Shown piece after piece: positions 1 through 6,676 of a stretch of 31,433 bases of DNA. A model generated the notes under the pieces. It worked only from the letters and a program-made list of their open reading frames with translations. It ran no database searches and had not been told where the DNA came from. Every line of letters starts with the position of its first letter. The first letter of the stretch is position 1. Position numbers and translations under genes: made by a program. The stretch is from JADFNO01 sp965369945 (lineage in GTDB: Bacteria; Planctomycetota; Phycisphaerae; Phycisphaerales; SM1A02): positions 1 through 31,433 of the forward strand of contig CBDUST010000011.1 of NCBI GenBank assembly GCA_965369945.1, written 5' to 3'.

Positions 1-78
1 GCTGACCCTGAGCCTGATGATCCTCAGGCGTACGAAAGCACTTTTCAACGGAGCATACCCGTCCCGGTTTCTGCCCGA

Positions 79-1059
79 CTATCGCACGGATCCATTATCG
101 CACGGATCCATGCTGTCTCCGTGGCCGAGATGAGCAGGCACCGCCTCCAGTCCGATGCAAATCGTGTGCGCGTTGTCAGGATTCCCCGGTGGAATGTGAC
201 AGATGCATACCTCATTGTCGTCGATCGGGATCAAGTCCGCTACCAGGACCAATTCAAGCCCCGAAAAGATCCACTCCACATCCATCCTGAACGGAGAGGC
301 CAACCTCCCGTCCCTATTCTTCAGCAGCACCAAGCCGTCGAAGTTCATGTCTGAAACGCTCCCATCTTCGAGAACACTTGTCATCGTTCCGAACGCTCTG
401 ATGGGCTCTAGGGGCTCGGTCGCCGGAAAGATGAACGAGCCTTGGATCGAGGAAACGGGCGCTGACGGTTGAAACCTTGCGTTGATCTGGTAGTTGATCA
501 CATCGTCCTGAAACCGGAAGTCGGTGATGCCTTCAAGTATGTCTCCGTTGTCAAATGCCGCGGCGAAAACCTCGTCCATCCCCTCAGGTGAGGCATCAGG
601 AGGGGGGTCGCATAACCTAAAGGGACAACCGGGTTCGTCGATCTGACAAGCGAGCCAACAAATCGCAAAATAATAGTCGAGGATGGGTACGTGTACCTTC
701 TGCCAGTCGGCCAGCGAGATAGGAACTTTCGGAAATATCGCGGCGGGGTCGGGCAAAGTGGCTACCAGGACCAGTTTATCCGGGTCACTTACATCGACGA
801 ACGCAAGCACGGAATATGCTTCCCGTCCGACAAACACGTCATTGAACGTTCCACTCATGTTGACCGTAAACTGGATCTCGCCGCCTTGCCGGGCTTGTGC
901 CGGTATGTTGACGACGGCCGCGGCGACGCGAGGAACGGCCGGAGCTTGCGGATTCGGTCGGTGAGCGGCCGAAGGCAACCATGCGGCCGAGCCGGCGAGA
1001 AGCAGAGTGCAGAGCGCGAAGCCAGCCAATACGGTTAAGCGACGACTTGATTTGAACAT
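79..1059 (-). CDS. Secreted protein with C-terminal CHxPPGNPxNAHT motif
   Basis: Predicted 326-residue exported protein of unknown function. The ATG at 1059 is chosen because AAAGGAG lies 8 bases upstream; the longer reading frame to 1122 begins with TTG and has no such site. A basic start followed by a hydrophobic stretch (about residues 8-30) looks like a signal peptide. A Cys-rich patch (C134, C138, C145, C150) lies mid-protein. Residues 285-320 carry the Cys/His-rich motif CHIPPGNPDNAHT followed by AHLGHGD and a final Cys. I recall this motif from the ends of many secreted planctomycete and Bacteroidetes proteins; its role is not known to me. The last codons come from the second copy of a 16-bp tandem duplication. 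No operon partner is visible. Confidence 0.75.
   Translation of the reverse strand: MFKSSRRLTVLAGFALCTLLLAGSAAWLPSAAHRPNPQAPAVPRVAAAVVNIPAQARQGGEIQFTVNMSGTFNDVFVGREAYSVLAFVDVSDPDKLVLVATLPDPAAIFPKVPISLADWQKVHVPILDYYFAICWLACQIDEPGCPFRLCDPPPDASPEGMDEVFAAAFDNGDILEGITDFRFQDDVINYQINARFQPSAPVSSIQGSFIFPATEPLEPIRAFGTMTSVLEDGSVSDMNFDGLVLLKNRDGRLASPFRMDVEWIFSGLELVLVADLIPIDDNEVCICHIPPGNPDNAHTICIGLEAVPAHLGHGDSMDPCDNGSVR
80..111. repeat. Perfect 16-bp tandem duplication at a gene end
   Basis: Two exact copies (80-95 and 96-111) of a 16-bp unit that reads ATGGATCCGTGCGATA on the minus strand. Because 16 is not a multiple of three, the second copy is read in a new frame and brings in the stop codon at 79-81. 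Reading with a single copy would add six residues to the protein (ending DSRAETGTGMLR). The conserved HGDxxxPC motif is complete before the duplication. Confidence 0.9.
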
Positions 1060-1292
1060 TGTGATGCTCCTTTCATTCTTGGTGTCCACCCGGTGGACTC
1101 GTTCTTTCCGGTTTTCTGACAAGACCCAGGGCTACGGCTTGGATCTGTTTTGGCAACAATCAGCATGAAGCTGATATGTCCCATTTGACCTTCGCCCGGC
1201 TCCACCGCCGAGCTTTCCGACCTCGAACCTAAAGTCCCCCGGAAACACAAGCTCCAGTCGTTTGCTTCTAGGATATCTGTCTTTGACGTTGA

Positions 1293-1367
1293 CGGTAGTC
1301 AGCTACCTAGGTGTCAGCTAAATAGGTGTCAGCTAAATAGGTGTCAGCTAGATAGGTGACAGCGAAC
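1293..1367. repeat. 15-bp tandem repeat, five units
   Basis: Five adjacent 15-bp units. The core unit TAGGTGTCAGCTAAA is exact at 1308-1322 and 1323-1337, differs by one base at 1338-1352, and is more diverged at 1353-1367 and 1293-1307. There are no spacers, so this is not CRISPR. The period of about 1.5 helical turns would put alternate units on opposite faces of the DNA. It may be a binding-site array or a decayed mobile-element end; neither is shown. Confidence 0.85.
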
Positions 1368-1463
1368 TAGGGTACACCCTGGTTACCGAGCCACTTCTCC
1401 TGTCTGGGAATCGGCGGCGTCCGGCTCAAGTGGGCCTGTCGGGCCGTTTCGGCGGCCGTCCTT

Positions 1464-1498
1464 TGTCCCCTACTCATGCGTCACCGAAGTAGGGGACA
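1464..1498. repeat. 11-bp perfect inverted repeat (hairpin)
   Basis: TGTCCCCTACT (1464-1474) and its exact complement AGTAGGGGACA (1488-1498) are separated by 13 bases. No T-run follows on either strand, so it is not an ordinary intrinsic terminator. A REP-type element or a protein-binding palindrome is more likely. Confidence 0.8.
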
Positions 1499-1508
1499 CA
1501 CACCGGCG

Positions 1509-1537
1509 TTCCAGCATCCGCCACTCCATGTTATACT
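1509..1537 (+). promoter_or_regulatory. Possible sigma-70 type promoter
   Basis: TTCCAG (1509-1514), a 17-base spacer, then TATACT (1532-1537), about 58 bases before the GTG start of the zinc-ribbon gene. The -10 is good and the -35 is weak. Inferred by eye only. Confidence 0.3.
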
Positions 1538-1595
1538 CCCTTCATGTTATCTAACGGCGCCTGTATTCTGTGCGTGGATCGAGAAGGGACAAGCC

Positions 1596-1889
1596 GTGAA
1601 AAAGTGTCCATACTGCGCCGAAGAGATCTTGGACGACGCGATCAAGTGCCGCTTCTGCGGAGAGATGATCGACAAAAGGCGAGGATTCCTCGGCCGCGCG
1701 ATGATGTTGATCGTGTCACTTGTCGTCTTGATCGTGTCACTTGGGTACGTCGTCATCTCCTTTGTCCAGGAACATGGGGAGCACGGCCATGCGGATTTGA
1801 AGGATCCGGAGCATGTCGTCGGCTTGGCTGTGGCGTTGATAGCGGCCCTCACGGTATGGCGTTCCCTCAGGCGGCGTCGGCATAACTAA
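1596..1889 (+). CDS. Small zinc-ribbon membrane protein
   Basis: A 97-residue protein that opens with a double CxxC zinc ribbon: CPYC at residues 4-7 and CRFC at about 18-21. Two hydrophobic helices follow (about residues 34-58 and 72-90), then an Arg-rich end (RRRRHN) expected on the cytoplasmic side. The GTG at 1596 is chosen because the zinc ribbon starts right after it and AAGGG lies about 8 bases upstream; the frame extends further upstream but without a start signal or typical sequence. Such short ribbon-plus-helix proteins are common and mostly uncharacterised; the ribbon probably holds one zinc ion. Function unknown. Confidence 0.65.
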   Translation: MKKCPYCAEEILDDAIKCRFCGEMIDKRRGFLGRAMMLIVSLVVLIVSLGYVVISFVQEHGEHGHADLKDPEHVVGLAVALIAALTVWRSLRRRRHN

Positions 1890-1964
1890 GACGTGCAGTA
1901 GAAAGAAACGCCGCCGCCCAACATCGTGTTGCAGCCGCCGCGGCGTGAGGTGCTTACGGCACCG

Positions 1965-2471
1965 ATGGTGATGCATTCGTGGTGGATTGGACAGGCTTTA
2001 CAGTGTGGGGAGGATTGGGTCGAAATAGAGGGGCTGACCGGTGGTAAATCGAAACAGCCCGGTGGGTCGTCCATCGTTCAACGAATTGTTGTCGCGGCGG
2101 TTGTCGTGTTCGTGCTCGGGGGGGTGGGGTATGGGTATGCGCAGCGGAATGTTTATCGCGTTTCGATTCGGCCGGGTGAGGCGACTTCGATTACGGTCGA
2201 GGTGCCAATGCAACGGTTTGGGCGGGCCAAGAGTTTTGCGAAGGAGAGCGGTCTGCCGGTGCGGTGTGGGGTCAGTCGACCCAGCAGCACCGATGGCGTG
2301 CGCGTAAGTGTGATGTACACAAGCCACGGTTTGCACAAGATGCGCGCGAAGCTGCGCGTGTCGGCGAGCGGCGATGCACGGCCAGGGAGGCGCAAACGGC
2401 ACGTCGAGTTTACGATTGATGGTGGAGGGGATTGGCCGAAGGCGACGGTGGTGGTGAAGGTGAGAAAGTGA
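1965..2471 (+). CDS. Membrane-anchored hypothetical protein
   Basis: About 168 residues. A hydrophilic N-terminus is followed by one transmembrane helix (about residues 38-57, rich in Val and Gly) and a basic, beta-strand-rich domain that would face the periplasm. I recognise no family. The start is uncertain: ATG at 1965 is used, but GTG codons at 1950 and 1926 are also in frame and none has a well-spaced ribosome-binding site. The gene begins 75 bases after the zinc-ribbon gene in the same direction, so they may be cotranscribed. Overlapping frames on the other strand (1998-2477 and 2153-2557) look like shadows. Confidence 0.5.
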   Translation: MVMHSWWIGQALQCGEDWVEIEGLTGGKSKQPGGSSIVQRIVVAAVVVFVLGGVGYGYAQRNVYRVSIRPGEATSITVEVPMQRFGRAKSFAKESGLPVRCGVSRPSSTDGVRVSVMYTSHGLHKMRAKLRVSASGDARPGRRKRHVEFTIDGGGDWPKATVVVKVRK

Positions 2472-2495
2472 TGGCATCGTGGCATCGTGGCATCG
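2472..2495. repeat. Three tandem copies of TGGCATCG
   Basis: The 8-bp unit TGGCATCG occurs three times without interruption immediately after the stop codon of the preceding gene. This is a likely replication-slippage site of no clear function. Confidence 0.85.
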
Positions 2496-2523
2496 TGGGG
2501 AGAAGAGAAGACCCTCACCCTAG

Positions 2524-2552
2524 CCCTCTCCCGCCCCCGGACAGGGAGAGGG
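2524..2552. repeat. GC-rich hairpin, REP-like
   Basis: CCCTCTCCC (2524-2532) and GGGAGAGGG (2544-2552) form a perfect 9-bp stem with an 11-base loop, preceded by CCCTCACCCTAG. This wording resembles dispersed palindromes found between genes in many bacteria. It could also help end transcription of the plus-strand gene just upstream, but no T-run follows. Confidence 0.6.
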
Positions 2553-2563
2553 GACAAGAGAGG

Positions 2564-2610
2564 GGATAAGAAAAGAGATCAGCGACCGTAAAAGGGGCGA
2601 TCGCTGATCT
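2564..2610 (-). terminator. Intrinsic terminator downstream of the P460 gene
   Basis: Read on the minus strand, AGATCAGCGA and TCGCTGATCT (2601-2610 and 2576-2585) make a perfect 10-bp stem with a 15-base loop, followed by the T-rich stretch CTTTTCTTATC. It sits 46 bases past the stop of the second P460 gene and would end the whole cytochrome cluster. Confidence 0.65.
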
Positions 2611-2655
2611 TGGGAGGGTGGTGTCAAAGAGAATTAGAAGGACGTGGCGAACGCG

Positions 2656-3222
2656 TCAGTCGTTTGAGAAGAGGTAGTCGCCCTTGGCGGATTGACTGTG
2701 GCATGCGATGCAACCGGCGGGCATTCCCTTAGCGACACGACCGGCTAGAAGCATGTCCTTGGGGTTCTTGAGAATCTCGCCGTTCTTGCCATATTTGACC
2801 CAGAACCAGTTGTCGTTGTCGGCGTCGTAGCCTGCTTCGCGCTGAAGCATGATGGTGACAGCGGCGAGCCACTGATCGGGATTCTCGTCAACGGCTTCTT
2901 TGGTGACGCCACGGCCGCCGTAGTTGTCTTTGATGATGATCGGGTAGTGTTTGGAATCGACGGTGACCCAGGTCGAGTAGAGCCTGACGAATTTGCCGTG
3001 GGGACTTGCGCCTTTGTAGACAGGCGAGGTGAGCTTCCAGTCCTTGTAGCCATCCATTGCGGTCCAGACCTTCTTGGCGAAGGCGACATCAGCGGGGCCG
3101 CCGAATGCGGGGCCGGAATCCTGATTCCCGGTGGGCTCGGCAGGGTCGGCTTTGAGGGTCAAGGCCAACAGCGGCACAGCGACAATCGTGGTCACAAATG
3201 CGAGGACAAGTTTCTTGTTCAT
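2656..3222 (-). CDS. Secreted cytochrome P460-family c-type heme protein
   Basis: A 188-residue protein with a Sec signal peptide (about residues 1-25) and one heme-c site CIACH (171-175) near the C-terminus, the layout of the cytochrome P460 / cytochrome c'-beta family. Further family-like stretches are SPHGKF (73-78), KDNYG (98-102) and NWFWVKY (138-144). Known members bind hydroxylamine or NO at the heme; P460 itself has a lysine cross-linked to the heme, which cannot be confirmed here. It is the last gene of a four-gene cluster, 25 bases after the cytochrome b-c gene. ATG at 3222 has AAGGAG 8 bases upstream. A paralogue opens the cluster at 5808, and the two share almost the whole block MLLAGRVAKGMPAGCIACH. 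Confidence 0.85.
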   Translation of the reverse strand: MNKKLVLAFVTTIVAVPLLALTLKADPAEPTGNQDSGPAFGGPADVAFAKKVWTAMDGYKDWKLTSPVYKGASPHGKFVRLYSTWVTVDSKHYPIIIKDNYGGRGVTKEAVDENPDQWLAAVTIMLQREAGYDADNDNWFWVKYGKNGEILKNPKDMLLAGRVAKGMPAGCIACHSQSAKGDYLFSND

Positions 3223-3247
3223 GGTGCGGTCTCCTTGAAGCGACTAA

Positions 3248-4621
3248 CTACTGAAGGGTGAGCAAATATTCGACCAGTGCGCTAAGTTCGTCCTCTGACC
3301 CCTCGAAGGCGGGCATTTCGGTGTCCGGCTTGAAGCTGCGCGCGTTACGAATCCATAAGGGCAGGTAGTCGGGGCGCAAGCGCGTAGCGACGTTGGATAG
3401 GTCGGGCCCTTGCGTGCCGCCTGAACCGGCGATGGTGTGACACTGAACGCAATCCATCTCGGTAAACAGGAGCCGGCCGTGTTCGACGGGGTCGAGGTCT
3501 ATTGCGATGGAATCGGCTTGTGAGTTGTCCTGAGGCGGTGTAAGAACTCCCCAGGCGGTGAGGCCGATGATTGATATTCCGACGATCAGCCCGGCTGTCA
3601 CGACGATCGGTCGCTGACGAATCGCGCGTTTGCGTGACCGGTCGATGAAGGGCAAAGCGAAGAGCGCGCCGAAGAGTAGATTGGGCACCACAAAGGTGCC
3701 GATTATCTTCAGGCTTCCGGGTAATGACTTGAGGATTTGATAATGCGAGAGGAAGTACCACTCGGGGCGCGGGACGAAGTCGGATGAGGCCGGATTAGCC
3801 GGGCCGGTGTCGACGGAAGTGATGAGCGCGGCCACGACGCACAGGGCCAAAGCGCCGCCGCCGGCGACGATCACATCCTTGAGCGCCTGAGAGGGGAAGA
3901 ACGGGCGAACCGGTTCGGGCGATCCATCGGCCGGGCCGGCTGAACCTGTTCGCTGCAGAATACCCAGGTGAAGGGCAATCAGCCCGAAGAGCGCAAACGG
4001 CAGCAGTGATACGTGCAGGATGTAGAAGCGAGAGAGTGTGGCTGCGCCGATGTCGCCATATCCGCCGGTGAGTATTTGACCCACGTACTTGCCGATGCCT
4101 GGCGCGCTTGAACCGATGTCGATCCCGACGACGGTCGCCCAATATCCGCGCTGATCGAAGGGAAGGAGCTGACCGGTAAACGCCAAGAGCGTGAGCAGGA
4201 TGAAGAGCATCACGCCGGTGATCCAAAGCAGCTCGCGTGGGGCTTTATAGGCAGCGAAAAAGTATGAGCGGGCCAAGTGTAAAAATGCGGTGACGATGAT
4301 GAAGGCTGAACCGTAGCGGTGCAAGTGATGGAGGAAACGCCCAAGGAAGAGTTCGTCTTGGATATATCGAACGCTTTGGTAGGCGCTTTCGGGGCCGGGG
4401 CTGTAATAGAAACCGAGCAGAATGCCGGTGAGTGTCTGGAAGCAAATGTACAAGAGCAGCAGACCGCCGAGGGTGTGAAGCCAGGAGATGTTGCGCGGCA
4501 AGGGCTTTGTGAGAAAGGCTCCGATGCGCTGCGGGCCATCCCAGCGCGGGCCGACCCAAGTCAGAAGTTGGGCGGTGAGCCGACTGAGAATTCCGCCGTG
4601 GTTGTTTGACGGTCCGGTCAA
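3248..4621 (-). CDS. Cytochrome b fused to C-terminal cytochrome c
   Basis: A 457-residue quinol-oxidising subunit of a Rieske/cytochrome b complex in the inner membrane. The four heme-b histidines are H101/H115 in one helix and H203/H218 in another; the 14-residue gap in the second pair is the cytochrome b6 pattern, and the quinol-site motif is PEWY (286-289), also b6f or Firmicutes-like. After the last membrane helices (about 303-325 and 339-360) comes a cytochrome c domain with CVQCH (391-395) and a likely axial methionine in TEMPAF (M436). The fusion would take the place of a separate cytochrome c1. The start is TTG at 4621, overlapping the Rieske stop codon (TTGA), with AGGA 9 bases upstream, so translation is probably coupled. 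No standalone ATG lies near. Confidence 0.92.
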   Translation of the reverse strand: MTGPSNNHGGILSRLTAQLLTWVGPRWDGPQRIGAFLTKPLPRNISWLHTLGGLLLLYICFQTLTGILLGFYYSPGPESAYQSVRYIQDELFLGRFLHHLHRYGSAFIIVTAFLHLARSYFFAAYKAPRELLWITGVMLFILLTLLAFTGQLLPFDQRGYWATVVGIDIGSSAPGIGKYVGQILTGGYGDIGAATLSRFYILHVSLLPFALFGLIALHLGILQRTGSAGPADGSPEPVRPFFPSQALKDVIVAGGGALALCVVAALITSVDTGPANPASSDFVPRPEWYFLSHYQILKSLPGSLKIIGTFVVPNLLFGALFALPFIDRSRKRAIRQRPIVVTAGLIVGISIIGLTAWGVLTPPQDNSQADSIAIDLDPVEHGRLLFTEMDCVQCHTIAGSGGTQGPDLSNVATRLRPDYLPLWIRNARSFKPDTEMPAFEGSEDELSALVEYLLTLQ

Positions 4622-5151
4622 GCGGTGGCGTCCTGCTGATCACTACCGGGGAGGCGGACAAAGCACACTTCATCTTCGATCTTGACATCAAGGCGAGTCA
4701 GTGGTCGCGGCGGCGGACCGGACTCGACGTTGCCGTGTTCGTCGTACACACCGCCATGACACGGGCAGCGGAACTTCTTTCCTTGAGCGTCCCACTTGAC
4801 GGCGCAGCCTAAGTGCGAGCATTTGGAAAGTAGCGCAACCGGATCGGCCGGGTAGAGATCCTTGACGTAGATGGTCAGTGATTGACGCTGGTGGATCCAA
4901 GCGTGATCGTGATCGATGCGCAGTACGTGTCGCTGGAAGGACTCAGCATCGAGGTCTTCCGCAGCGCCGATGCGAATCCAAGGCCGGGGCGCGCTGCGAC
5001 CGAGCGCATTTGAGAGAAATGCAGCGACGAGGGTGAGGGCGCCTGCGGCCAGCGCCCCTGCCCCGCCGAAGATCGCCGCTAGCGCCGATCGGCGATTGAT
5101 CGATCCGGATTCGTTACCGCGTTGCGGGGAAGGATTGTCTTCGCCTGTCAT
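4618..5151 (-). CDS. Rieske iron-sulfur protein
   Basis: A 177-residue protein with the two [2Fe-2S] cluster motifs CSHLGC (111-116) and CPCHGG (129-134), each giving one Cys and one His ligand plus the disulfide cysteines. The N-terminus has NRRSALAAIFGGAGALAAG (19-37), a twin-arginine signal-anchor as is usual for Rieske subunits, which are folded before export. It passes electrons from quinol at the cytochrome b subunit to a c-type heme, here most simply the heme of the fused cytochrome b-c protein. The ATG at 5151 has TAGGAG 11 bases upstream. It overlaps the next gene by four bases and follows the P460 lipoprotein gene by 93 bases. Confidence 0.94.
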   Translation of the reverse strand: MTGEDNPSPQRGNESGSINRRSALAAIFGGAGALAAGALTLVAAFLSNALGRSAPRPWIRIGAAEDLDAESFQRHVLRIDHDHAWIHQRQSLTIYVKDLYPADPVALLSKCSHLGCAVKWDAQGKKFRCPCHGGVYDEHGNVESGPPPRPLTRLDVKIEDEVCFVRLPGSDQQDATA

Positions 5152-5244
5152 GGGCGAACGGACTCCTAGAGAGGTGCATCGACGCTACAGCGCGCACCGC
5201 GGGTTATCAAATCGTGCGCAAGCGGCAACTGAGAAACAGTCGTA

Positions 5245-5808
5245 TCAATCGTTTATAAACAGGTAGTCGCCTCCCGCAGCGTTACCGTGACAAGCGATGC
5301 AACCGGCAGGCATGCCCTTGGCTACGCGACCAGCGAGCAACATTCCCTTGGGGTTCGTAAAGAGCGTTCCGTCGGGTTTATACTTCACCCAGAACCAGTC
5401 AGCGTTGTCCGAGTCATAGCCACGGACCTTTTGCATGACGGTGACCGCCATGAGCGGGCCACCTTGCTCGCCGTAGTTTTCTTTGACGATCACGTAACCG
5501 TCGCGTGGAATTTGGGGGTTGCGGACGGCGGTTGAATTGATGTAGTACTTCAGGACCTTGCCATGCGGGCTCTTGCCATCCTGCCAGCCGCCGAGACCGG
5601 GATAGGACGCCCAGTTCTGGTAGCCGCGCATATCGCGCCACAGCCGTTGCGATCGTCTGACATCGTCCGGCCCACCAAAGGGCGGGGCCATCTCGCCCGA
5701 GTCGGCCATCGCGCCTGACTCACCTTTGTCGGTCGAATCACATCCGGCTGCAAACCACACAAATCCGATTAGGGCCACAGCGGGAATCACCCAGAGTACT
5801 CGCTTCAT
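5245..5808 (-). CDS. Cytochrome P460-family lipoprotein
   Basis: A 187-residue paralogue of the cytochrome at 2656-3222. It carries one heme-c site CIACH (170-174), plus SPHGKV (80-85), VIVKENYG (106-113) and DWFWVKY (137-143). Unlike the paralogue it begins with a lipoprotein signal ending in FAAGC (Cys23), so it should be lipid-anchored on the periplasmic side of a membrane. ATG at 5808 is chosen for its CAGGAG 8 bases upstream and the signal peptide; the frame runs open to 5979 but without such signals. It is first in the cluster with Rieske and cytochrome b-c, which suggests it trades electrons with that complex. Whether it acts on hydroxylamine, NO or only carries electrons is not shown. 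Confidence 0.85.
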   Translation of the reverse strand: MKRVLWVIPAVALIGFVWFAAGCDSTDKGESGAMADSGEMAPPFGGPDDVRRSQRLWRDMRGYQNWASYPGLGGWQDGKSPHGKVLKYYINSTAVRNPQIPRDGYVIVKENYGEQGGPLMAVTVMQKVRGYDSDNADWFWVKYKPDGTLFTNPKGMLLAGRVAKGMPAGCIACHGNAAGGDYLFIND

Positions 5809-6000
5809 AAGTTGTTCTCCTGACAGGAAATCCAGTTCAGCGTCCGTCAACAACTTCACAACCCTCCACGGACACGTACATAGAACATAAAAGTCTGTGC
5901 GGCCACGGACTATTCCCGGATAACTATCCCTGGTGGCGGATGAGGGTTGTGGCGCGATGTGTCCAATAATCGGCAGCACGGCGTCCCGTGGCTCGCCCCT

Positions 6001-6032
6001 TTGACTCGAAGGCTCGAACTGTGAGCTACAAT
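6001..6032 (+). promoter_or_regulatory. Weak promoter candidate for gmhA
   Basis: TTGACT (6001-6006) and TACAAT (6027-6032) lie just before the gmhA ATG. The 20-base spacer is longer than the usual 17, so either the -10 acts alone or this is chance. The leader would be only a few bases long, in keeping with the lack of a Shine-Dalgarno sequence. Confidence 0.25.
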
Positions 6033-6046
6033 GTCGGCCTGATCAG

Positions 6047-6634
6047 ATGAACGACGAAGCACGGATCAAAAAGAGGATTAGCGGAAGCCTGGCGGTGGTT
6101 GGGGCCCTGCGCGATCAGGTTGCGGTGATTGGGGACCTTGCCGGCGAAGTGTACGAGTGCCTGCGGTCAGGCGGAACGCTTTACACCGCGGGCAACGGCG
6201 GATCGGCGGCGCAAGCACTTCACTTGGCCGAAGAACTGATCGGTCGGTATCGCTCTGATCGGCCGGCGCAGCGAGCGATCTGCTTGAATGCTGATCCGAG
6301 TGCGCTGACGTGCATCGCCAACGACTATGGGTTTGAGCATATTTTTTCGCGACAAATCGAGGCGTTGGTGAAGCCTGGTGATGCGCTGCTCGTGCTGTCA
6401 ACATCCGGCGACAGCGCGAACGTAGTAAACGCTCTACGTACGGCAGGGCTGCGTGGGGCGACGACGATTGGGTTGCTGGGGGGGCGCGGTGGGGCGTGTT
6501 GCGAACTATGCGATCATGCGCTCGTTGTGCCCGGCAAAGACTCCGCTCACATTCAAGAAGCGCATCAAGTGGTGATTCATTTGATCTGCGAAGTGATTGA
6601 GCAAAGGGTGATGGCTGAAGCGACGGCGCGTTGA
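6047..6634 (+). CDS. gmhA: Phosphoheptose (sedoheptulose 7-phosphate) isomerase
   Basis: A 195-residue SIS-domain protein expected to turn sedoheptulose 7-phosphate into D-glycero-D-manno-heptose 7-phosphate in the cytosol, the first step to the heptose used in lipopolysaccharide core or other glycans. It shows GNGGSAAQALHLAEEL (49-64), the phosphate-binding LSTSGDSANV (117-126) and HIQEAHQVVIHLICE (168-182). H59, E63, Q170 and H178 match the zinc and catalytic residues of Escherichia coli GmhA (H61, E65, Q172, H180) with a constant offset of two. Length is normal. No other heptose gene is visible nearby. The ATG at 6047 has no clear Shine-Dalgarno sequence. Confidence 0.93.
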   Translation: MNDEARIKKRISGSLAVVGALRDQVAVIGDLAGEVYECLRSGGTLYTAGNGGSAAQALHLAEELIGRYRSDRPAQRAICLNADPSALTCIANDYGFEHIFSRQIEALVKPGDALLVLSTSGDSANVVNALRTAGLRGATTIGLLGGRGGACCELCDHALVVPGKDSAHIQEAHQVVIHLICEVIEQRVMAEATAR

Positions 6635-6650
6635 GGCGTGTGAAAGAAGA

Positions 6651-6676
6651 CGTCGGGTCAAGCCCGACGGCTAAAC
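6651..6676. repeat. 26-bp hairpin repeat, copy 1
   Basis: CGTCGGG (6651-6657), loop TCAAG, CCCGACG (6663-6669), followed by GCTAAAC. The same element, in the opposite orientation, is at 30629-30654 with a matching change in both arms. Here it lies between the convergent gmhA and mscS genes, where it may end transcription from one or both sides. Confidence 0.8.

Larger units (their letters stand above)
1060..1595. other. 536-bp intergenic region with repeats
   Basis: No convincing gene lies between the secreted protein (minus) and the zinc-ribbon protein (plus), which point away from each other, so promoters for both should be here. It contains the ribosome-binding site of the minus gene, a 15-bp tandem repeat block (1293-1367), an 11-bp inverted repeat (1464-1498) and a possible plus-strand promoter (1509-1537). 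The short frames in it have no Shine-Dalgarno signal and no recognisable protein. Confidence 0.6.

Noticed and set aside
7..28. Short hairpin CCTGAG / CTCAGG near the window start
   Set aside because: Only six base pairs with a ten-base loop and no T-run; may be chance.
1293..1367. CRISPR array
   Set aside because: Units are 15 bases, directly adjacent with no spacers, and no cas gene is present.
1998..2557. Two minus-strand frames opposite the membrane-anchored hypothetical gene
   Set aside because: No signal sequence or start site; the plus-strand product has a clear membrane helix and plausible beta domain. Some doubt remains.
5830..5960. Repeated GTCCGTGG strings upstream of the P460 lipoprotein as a promoter or operator
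   Set aside because: Two short matches with no -10/-35 pair at a usual distance; not enough to call.
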